A stretch of 64,000 nt of DNA from Bradysia coprophila (lineage: Eukaryota; Arthropoda; Insecta; Diptera; Sciaridae): positions 715,248 through 779,247 of the forward strand of contig NW_023503408.1 of the NCBI RefSeq assembly GCF_014529535.1. Reading direction: 5' to 3'. The notes beneath the pieces were generated by a model. It made no database searches. It was not told where the DNA came from and was given only the letters and a program-made list of their open reading frames with translations. Shown piece after piece: positions 56,827 to 64,000 of this stretch; the first letter of the stretch is position 1; every line of letters starts with the position of its first letter. A program made the position numbers and the translations under genes.

Positions 56827-57615
56827 TCAATTTGATGGAAAATAACATTTTGCCATTAATTCCCGATTCGGTCCCGAACACGTTAGCCCACCATCGACCG
56901 GTAAGCAAATGCCATTGACGAATCTTTGCGATGCCAAGTATTCAATAGCAGCTGATGTATCCGTAACTGACCCAACTCTGCCGACTAAATATGCATCTTT
57001 AAGTTGATCAAAAAATCCTGCCGTGCTATCAACACCAACTGATTCAAAAATTGGAGTTTGAATATCTCCTGGATTCACAGCATTCACTCGAATCCCTTTG
57101 GATGCTAATCCAATCGCAGCACATTTTGTGAAATGATTGACTCCCGCTTTTGATATGCTATACGACAGGAAGACATCGTATGCATTAATAGCCGCCTCAC
57201 TCGACACATTCACGATATTTCCATTAGTTTTTTCCAAAAATGGAACGGCTAAATGAGATAAAACGATCAAACTCCTCAAATTTGTGTTCATAACTCGATC
57301 GTATTCGTCCGCATTAAATTCGGGCAATGTATCGGATATAAATACTCCAGCGTTGTTCACTAACACATCCAATCTATGGAATTGTTCGATTGTTTCGTCG
57401 ATAATGTGTTTTGCATCTTTCGTAACATCAGCCACAATTTGCAATGGCTTTATCGAACCAGATGCCTCAATTCGATCGGCCACTTCTTGTAAACGTTTTT
57501 GATTTCGACCAACCACTGCTACTTTAGCTCCTAATTTGGCAAAGTGACAAGCAGCATCTGCACCAATTCCACTGCTCGCTCCGGTAATCAGAACTACTTT
57601 CCCAGTGAAACTCAT
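56827..57615 (-). CDS. Short-chain dehydrogenase/reductase (classical SDR)
   Basis: An intact, intronless 262-residue Rossmann-fold oxidoreductase that uses NAD(P)H. Signatures: TGASSGIG (11-18) for dinucleotide binding, NNAG (87-90), Asn112, the catalytic Ser139 in NVSSEAA, Tyr152 and Lys156 in YSISK, and the PGDIQTP loop (182-188). The end PVDGGLTCSG is the usual C-terminal strand. The length matches the classical 250-aa family. An Arg (37) with Asn38 after the second strand suggests NADP(H) preference. The substrate cannot be told from sequence. The nearest general look is FabG-like or an uncharacterised insect oxidoreductase. The frame starts at the first ATG after the promoter at 57657-57693. 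The protein has no signal peptide and is presumably cytosolic. Confidence 0.92.
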   Translation of the reverse strand: MSFTGKVVLITGASSGIGADAACHFAKLGAKVAVVGRNQKRLQEVADRIEASGSIKPLQIVADVTKDAKHIIDETIEQFHRLDVLVNNAGVFISDTLPEFNADEYDRVMNTNLRSLIVLSHLAVPFLEKTNGNIVNVSSEAAINAYDVFLSYSISKAGVNHFTKCAAIGLASKGIRVNAVNPGDIQTPIFESVGVDSTAGFFDQLKDAYLVGRVGSVTDTSAAIEYLASQRFVNGICLPVDGGLTCSGPNRELMAKCYFPSN

Positions 57616-57656
57616 TTTTATTACAGTGATCTCTTTCCCGTATTAATCGACAGACT

Positions 57657-57693
57657 AACTGTATATTGTCAGTCCAATCACCAGTTATTTATA
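57657..57693 (-). promoter_or_regulatory. TATA box and initiator-like sequence of the SDR gene
   Basis: TATAAATA on the minus strand (57693-57686) is followed about 30 nt later by ACAGTTA (57663-57657), an initiator-like site. The predicted leader to the ATG at 57615 is about 45 nt. Confidence 0.5.
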
Positions 57694-58066
57694 GTCTTGT
57701 CACATTTGAATACATCAACCTGTGTATTGTAGTAGATTGAATGCGTGTTCATTAACACAATGATGATATGAACAATCAAACAATCATCCAAGTACACGCA
57801 ATTACTTACAATTTGTTTTCATTTCGAAATAATTTCTACTCGCTATACTGAGAGCAACACACGAACCTCTCCAATTAGAGAGATTGCGATATCAAAATTG
57901 ACGTCAAGCTTGTAAATTGTAAGTAACTTCTCCACAACAGATGTATAGAGAATAGAGACCGAATAAAGTAGAGGTGTTGTGTTACTTGGAGACTTGGAGT
58001 ACACCAAGGCAGCGTATACTCAGACCACTACTCTTGAACATTGTCATTAACTTTCTTGCATCATAC

Positions 58067-58199
58067 CTAGAAAGGACTTCGACGGTAGAAGCCAAAACCA
58101 CTTTCAAAAAAAATCTTCAAAGCTTATGTGGCTGGCACTTCTTACCAAAATTTCTCCAGTTACGCGAGTTTTGGCTTCTAGGGTCGAAGTACTTTCTAG
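58067..58199. repeat. 133-bp MITE-like element with 32-bp TIRs
   Basis: CTAGAAAGGACTTCGACGGT and the mirrored right end pair through AGAAGCCAAAAC with few mismatches, enclosing ~70 bp. Confidence 0.7.
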
Positions 58200-58622
58200 T
58201 TACTTATAAAAAATTCCACTAGAAAATGCGTCCGATTTCAGTAGGCGAGCTATGTTTTAACTGCTTAGTATATCCGTGAACTCGAATTTCTTTTGTTTTT
58301 CTCATTCTGTTTTTAAATTGATTGTTTTGTTGATTTTAAATGGTATTTTCTATGTTAATGTTAATCCCAATTCATAAGCCACCTGAGTCAGGTGACCTGA
58401 CCAAGGCCATTTGAGAAACAATCTCTCAACTATTCTCAATGCATCGGAACTAAACGTTTATTTGAGTAATTGCGGATGTATTCTGTTTTGTGAAGGGAAC
58501 TGTGGAACAACTGATGCAGTTCTGTACTGTCCTCTGACCACCGTAGTACGATTCCTGAGGTCGAAACAGAGTCTTCCTTTCGATAGGAATTTCGTGGTGT
58601 GTAGAGTCAACTTATTATATGT

Positions 58623-58679
58623 TACACACTTGTCACGAAGAAGTCGAGGCTTGCCGAGACTGATAGTGACAAGTGTGTA
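58623..58679. repeat. Small perfect-stem hairpin
   Basis: TACACACTTGTCAC pairs with GTGACAAGTGTGTA, and an inner CTCGGC/GCCGAG-like stem follows. Confidence 0.6.
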
Positions 58680-60356
58680 CTCTATTTTATCACATATGCG
58701 AAAACGAGACAACAACATAGACCTGAAGTGTAATGTTTGAATTAAACTTCTAGTGAAGTAATTTTGACATCCGAACACCGCGCGTATGTGATAAACATTT
58801 TAATCGCATACGGTGTGTGTGTATTGTGCCCTATATACACGACGTACATAAGAGTAAACAAATTTACTCTAGAGTGCTAACGTTTTTGCAAGTAAAATTA
58901 CATCACTAGATTTTGAAATGTTTTCCAACTGCGATAAAATACCTCACTGATATCATCATTTGACCAAACCTCCATTCCCCAAAACCTATTCCCTAACAAT
59001 CCTAAAGACGACCGTTTCGGCCCGCTAGTCTCAATGATCATCACAGTTCTTCTCTATAATTCCAAAGCGAATTATAAAGCGAAACAAACTTCTTAGGGGC
59101 CATCGTCAGGGACGTTAAAAAGTGTACATCATTGAGACCGTATGCGTTCGACGGTTTTTCAGGTGGGACACTAATGACACTCCTATCACTCAAAACAGAA
59201 ATATTACAACAAAAAGTAAACGTAAAGAAAACGTACCTTACGCTCTGCGGCCATAATCAAGCGAACCAACAAAAAACTTTCCGGTGACGACGTACGAAAA
59301 TCCCTCCGGCGACTTGAGAAAACCTCTTCAAAGACAAATGAAAAAACGAACGAAAAAACAAAGTCAAAGGACACTAGGTCGAACACAAAAAAATCTTTTA
59401 AGAAAAATGGCAACGGTAGTGGCAGGTAATCAGAACGAACAATTCGAAAAATACACCATGAACAGAAACACCATATTAGGGACAAAGGCTGACATATCTT
59501 CTTGCAAATGTCCGTGAATCTGACGCATGTAGATTGGCTTTTCAACGTTACAATTTGGCAACGAACTAAATGCAACAGTAGAACTCACCCACTACCCACA
59601 GCGTAAGGCTGTTAGACTATTAACTCAGCTGAAAATAAACTTTAGAAGACGACAATAAGGGCCAATTCTTTGTCAGAGTCAAATACGCGATAAAACGACA
59701 ACGTAAATAAGTCTTTCAAGTAACGTTATCCCTAGAGAACCTAAAGCCACCGTTTCGTTCCGCTAAATTCAAAAACTTCGAAGTTCATCTTTACAATTCC
59801 CGTGAAATATAAAGTGAAAACAAACACATTGGGGAACTCATCAGGGACGACAATGTGTGGTAGTTTTTCAATTTTTATGCGTTCTACGGTAGGGCGGGCA
59901 AACTTTATGATCAAGAAAGTGAAGCAGAAAATTAAACCAAATAAAGATCCAAATACCAATCGATAAAACGCTTTAATTGTAAAAAATAACAAATTCAGAC
60001 CTTAGTTATCAGCTCACGTACGCATTCATTCATCCATTCTTGCACAAAAATTCGCTTTAGTGAACCTCTGTTAGTGTAGTTGAATTTCGGTTTTTCATAT
60101 TAGTCTATTTACTCCGTTGCCAAATCGCAAAGTTAAAAAGTATGCTTGAATTGAAGAAGCCATTTGATGACTCGAACTAATATTCGCGCGTACACGTCTC
60201 TTATATACAGCCTTATAGCAGTAATGTACTATAATTACATCGACTTATAATTATGAGTGAAAATATCGCAATCTCCCTATTTGAAACGAATAAAACATTG
60301 AACTTGAGCAAGAATGATGATATAATAAAATTTATAACTTTTTGACGACTGATTAA

Positions 60357-60621
60357 TGTAGAAGTCTCGGACTCCTATCTAATACGTAAAATAAAAGGCC
60401 ACTGTTCGACTTACTAATTACAATTTATTGAGCTCGTTTAAATGATGCTGACGCTATGGTGGTCGAGTGAATAAAGATCTTCGTCGTAACTCATACGCTC
60501 TAGTTATATTACGGTCGGTTAACCGAATATAACGAGAGAGTTCGTACTAAGAAAATGCGATGTTATTTGACATTTCGACACTTGTTACGTAGGGGTAGTG
60601 ACTCAGTTCACGACCACTACA
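60357..60621 (-). mobile_element. 3' LTR of a Ty3/gypsy retrotransposon
   Basis: Read on the minus strand it begins TGTAGTGGTCGTGAACTGAG and ends GACTTCTACA, i.e. TGTAG...CTACA short inverted ends. It lies directly after the polypurine tract and contains AATAAA on the minus strand. It is 265 bp long. The matching 5' LTR lies outside the window. Confidence 0.75.
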
Positions 60622-60638
60622 TTATTCCCCTTTTCAAC
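60622..60638 (-). promoter_or_regulatory. Polypurine tract
   Basis: GTTGAAAAGGGGAATAA on the minus strand immediately precedes the LTR start TGTAG. It is the expected plus-strand primer site. Confidence 0.7.
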
Positions 60639-60747
60639 AAAAAAAAAAACAAGAAAAACAAAAAAAAAATTACAAACTACGAAAGGACATCCCGTCTGAA
60701 CGTGTACTTAGTTTATAGCTATCAGCACAAGCCCACAACGACCAAAA

Positions 60748-63700
60748 CTATCGAAAACTAACCGACTTCTTCTTAAGGACTTTATTATCCGATGCCACCG
60801 ACAGAATCCCAAACGCTGGCTTTAAACGATCTATCGACACCGTATCGTTCTTCCCGTTAACGTGCAAAACGTAACCCTTCCTCAAACGTTTAATAACTTT
60901 AAATGGTCCGTCGTAACGGGGATGCAGACTAGGCTTTACCCTGTCAATTCTAACGAAAACGTGACTGCACGTACTTAACGCCTTGGGAACGCTCTCTTGA
61001 GCTTGTCGGGAAACCGCAGGCTCAACTGGCTTTACAGCACGCATATGTTTTCGCAACCTATCAACAAAATTAGAATGATCGAGCGGATCGGTCAGCGGTG
61101 TATCGACGAAAAATTCTCCCGGAATCTTCAAAGTTTGCCCATATACTAACTCAGCTGGTGAGCATCCTAAGCCTTCTTTCACTGTAGCTCTTATTCCCAG
61201 CAAGACTAGAGGCAACTCGTCGGTCCAATGAACAGTATTACATCTAGCGATTATCGAATCTTTAAAATTTCTATGAAAACGCTCTACCATGCCATTGGCT
61301 TGCGGATGATACGATGTTGTACGGATCCTGTCTGAGCCTAACAACTTACACAATTCGGCAAACAACTGCGACTCGAACTGCTTTCCTCTGTCAGTCGTGA
61401 TTTCTAATGGCACGCCAAACCGCGAAATATACTGGCTAACTAGGCACCTAGCTGTCGTTTCGGCAGTCTGATCATGTATAGGATAAGCTTCTGGCCAGCG
61501 AGTAAACCTGTCTACGACAGTCAGAACGCTCGTGAAACCGTTAGAACAGGGTAGCGGACCAACAAGGTCAATATGAATGTGCTCAAACCTACTAGAAGGA
61601 GCCTTGAATTTTCCTAGCGGCGATTTCACATGTCTCACGACTTTAGCCCGCTGGCAAGGAATACACGACCTGGTCCAGTGGTTTACGTCCTTGTTGACAC
61701 ATGGCCAAAAATACCGTGATGTAACTAATTTTCGCGTTCCCCGAATTCCAGGGTGCGATAGTGAATGAAACTGATCAAAGATAGCTCTCCTAAGCGGTTC
61801 TGGTACAAACGGACGATTTTGGCCCGTGCTAACGTCGCACCATAACTTGCCTAGGGAAAGTGGCAAATCAACTTCTTTTAAGCAATATTTAGACTTATCG
61901 TCTTGCTTTTCTAATAACTCTTGGATCTCGTCGTCGCCTTTCTGAAGCTCGATTAGTGCTTTCAATTCTAAACTGGTTTTCAACGAAGCTACTTCCGGTT
62001 CATCGATCCGTGACAAAAAATCAGCGACAACATTGTTCTTTCCTTTGACGTGTTGAATATTCGTTGTGAACTGAGAAATGAATTCTAAATGGCGACACTG
62101 TCGCGGACTGCGTTCAGCCGTCGATGTCATAGCCGTGGTCAGTGGCTTATGATCGGTGTAAACGATAAACTCTCTCCCTTCTAAAAAATAGCGGAAGTGC
62201 TTAACCGATAAATATATCGCCAAAAGCTCACGGTCTAGAGTACTATATTTCACTTCCGCCGAACTAAGCTTTTTTGAGAAAAAACCTAACGGTTGCCAGA
62301 TACCTTTGTGATACTGCTGCAAGACTGACCCTACAGCTTTACCCGAAGCGTCTGTGAACAAACTGATAATTAACCCTTTCTTCTTCGGGTGCACTAGCAT
62401 CGTCGCATTGGCTAAAGCTTCTTTGGCTTGATTAAACGCGTCATTACAACTATCAGGCCAATGGAACTCTAATTTCCGATTCCGATTCTTTTTCTTCATT
62501 CCTTCCATTTCTGCTATATGAGAATGCAGTGGAATCAAAATTTCAGCCAATTTTGGCACAAATCTGAAGTAATAATTAATCATTCCAACGAAACGTTGGG
62601 CTTTCTTAAGAGAATCGGGCGCCGGGAAACTAGTAATCGCTTCCACTCTTTCTGCCGAAGGCAAAATGCCATTTTCGTCAACATAATGACCAAGAAATTC
62701 GAGTGCTTTCACACCAAGTACACATTTGGAAGGCTTAATACACAAGCCGTATTCGGCCAAACGTTCGAAAAGTGTGTCCAAATGAGCTTTATGCTCTTCG
62801 GGCGATTTACTGAAAATCAAAATGTCGTCAATATAAACGAACACAAAGTCTAGTCCTTTGCAAACTTCATTCATAAATCTCTGGAAAGTCTGGGCTGCGT
62901 TACGCAGTCCCAAATGGCATCCTAGGGAATTCAAACAATCCGAAAGGAGTGATTATGGCAGTCTTATGCACATCCTCTGGTGCCACTGGAATATTGTGAA
63001 AAGATCTCACTAAATCAATTTTGGAAAAAAATCTTACTCCCTGCCACTTTAGCATTGAAATCTTGAATGTGTGGCAGAGGATACCTGTCCGGAATCGTTA
63101 TAGCATTTAACCTTCGATAGTCACCACATGGACGGAAGTCCGGACTTCGAGGTTTAGGCGCATAGTTAATGCCGAAGCTGCTTGTGACGACGAAGGTCGA
63201 CAAATTCCAACTTCATTCATATAGTTGAATTCGACTTGAGCCACTTTAAACTTATCGGGGCTTAGCCTGCGTGCCTTGGAATACGGCAACGGACCTTTCG
63301 TGTGTATATGGTGGACAACATTGTGCTTGACTGGCAGATTGAAATTAGGCGGAGCAACTAATGACGGATACTTCTTGAGAATTTCGCCGAATTCTGTGGG
63401 CAATTGAATACAAACCTAGGAGTTGGCTCATAGCAATTATCAGCCCTCATCGCGTTATTACCAAAGAGGTTGCTGGATCGACCAATTTCTTGTTCCTCAA
63501 GTCCGGTAGAAGACCGTGCTTAGCTAGAAAATCTGCTCCTATTATCGGTTTGTTCACATCAGCTAGGATAAACTCGTGAGGATAATTCCTCCTTAAACCT
63601 AACTCAACTTCAACTACTTTGCTTCCGTACGTATTAATCACCGAACCGTTCGCAGCCGTTAGCTGAAAATCTTTGTTTAATTTGAAAAACTTAACAAAAC

Positions 63701-63955
63701 TTTTCGGAATGACACTTACGTCAGCTCCGGTATCAATTAAAAACAGCAATTTATTCTTATTATCCCTAACAAAAAGGCGGCAAGATTTAAACAACATCCC
63801 ACTGGTAGCCGCGTCTACAGCAGGACTCTTTAGTTTGGGTTACTCGCTCGGTCTCTTGAAACACTCGTGTCTTGGGATTTATCCACGAATGCGCAAGGCT
63901 TAGTACACTTCGTTGCTCTCTTTCCGAACTTAAAATGATCAAAGCAGAACCGAGC
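60748..63955 (-). pseudogene. Ty3/gypsy pol: protease, reverse transcriptase, RNase H, integrase (frameshifted)
   Basis: In order on the minus strand: a zinc-knuckle-like remnant (63800-63955); aspartic protease with LFLIDTGADVSVIP (63797-63447); the reverse transcriptase N-terminal part with DFRPCGDYRRLN and YPLPHI (63403-63015); YIDDILIFS and the thumb; RNase H with [11 protein letters not shown] and YTDHKPL; integrase with an H-x-x-H...C-x-x-C zinc head, [17 protein letters not shown] and the ANGMVERFH glutamate; and a short C-terminal domain. One-base insertions break the frame near 63024 and 62917, and another break separates protease from RT near 63425. The 3' 728 codons are open. No env-like frame lies between pol and the LTR. 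The 5' part is cut by the repeat at 63956. Confidence 0.9.
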
Positions 63956-64000
63956 TAGGATCTGTAGCATAGCGCCAATTACGAGGCCCGTAATACAAAT
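63956..64000 (+). repeat. Edge of another dispersed-repeat copy
   Basis: GTAGCATAGCGCCAATTACG AGGCCCG matches the start of the copy at 51060. It continues beyond the window and seems to truncate the gypsy element. Confidence 0.55.

Larger units (their letters stand above)
57694..60356. other. No supported gene; hairpins and a diverged duplication
   Basis: Inverted repeats lie at 58067-58199 and 58623-58679. Segments 59010-59165 and 59735-59905 share a diverged block (ACCGTTTCG, AATTCC, AAAGCGAAA/AAAGTGAAA, ATCAGGGACG), which suggests remnants of related LTR-like repeats. A 77-codon basic frame at 59284 is not convincing. Confidence 0.35.

Noticed and set aside
59284..59517. Basic 77-codon frame as a gene
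   Set aside because: It is low-complexity lysine-rich sequence inside a diverged repeat pair, without motif support.

Overview
The window is eukaryotic and almost certainly insect DNA, most likely a lower dipteran such as a fungus gnat or gall midge. The host genes are AT-rich, have GT-AG introns of about 57-90 bp, and in one case carry a TATA box plus a TCAGT initiator at the correct spacing. The gene families present are a DUF1091-type protein, a lipocalin-like protein, an SDR and an insect-style RTE retrotransposon. The placement in Diptera is an inference from these features.

Host genes, all on the minus strand. A secreted PL1 pectate lyase with one 62-bp intron (3136-4145), a plausible horizontally acquired plant-cell-wall enzyme. 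A six-exon gene for a secreted protein made of four copies of an 8-cysteine module (8335-9379), which I cannot assign to a known family. A lipocalin-like gene with one intron swollen to 3.2 kb by mobile DNA (34241-37929). An RG-repeat protein (38490-39017). The last three exons of a DUF1091-type gene, one intron again invaded by repeats (50156-52314). An intronless SDR oxidoreductase (56827-57615). All other recognisable coding sequence is mobile-element sequence.

Layout. 1-1168 and 15411-16620 are inverted copies of a dispersed repeat with a (GTCY)n microsatellite. 3.1-4.2 kb is the pectate lyase. 5.0-8.1 kb holds an RTE tail, tRNA-like sequence and small inverted-repeat elements. 8.3-9.4 kb is the cysteine-module gene. 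10.2-12.5 kb is a 2.3-kb long-inverted-repeat element containing a 5S rRNA-like stretch. 12.5-14.6 kb holds hAT and MULE-type transposase remnants. 17.1-22.8 kb is a nest of foldback elements. 23.6-33.8 kb is a 10.2-kb long-TIR DNA transposon with a broken transposase, invaded by a tandem-repeat element, a non-LTR tail and two near-identical RTE insertions. 34-38 kb is the lipocalin-like gene. 39.5-44.2 kb holds a non-LTR remnant and a CACTA/EnSpm-like transposase pseudogene that ends in a 218-bp-arm hairpin. 46.0-48.8 kb is a hAT element nested inside another hAT, both with intact 8-bp duplications. 50-52.3 kb is the DUF1091 gene. 53.7-56.2 kb holds two RTE insertions with target-site duplications. 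60.4-64 kb is a Ty3/gypsy retrotransposon on the minus strand, cut by the window edge.

The region is therefore a repeat-rich, hairpin-rich island with a few small secreted-protein genes between layers of transposons. The strongest points for follow-up are the four-module cysteine gene, the intron-bearing pectate lyase, the transposase gene ending in a long hairpin, and the two RTE copies truncated at the same place.
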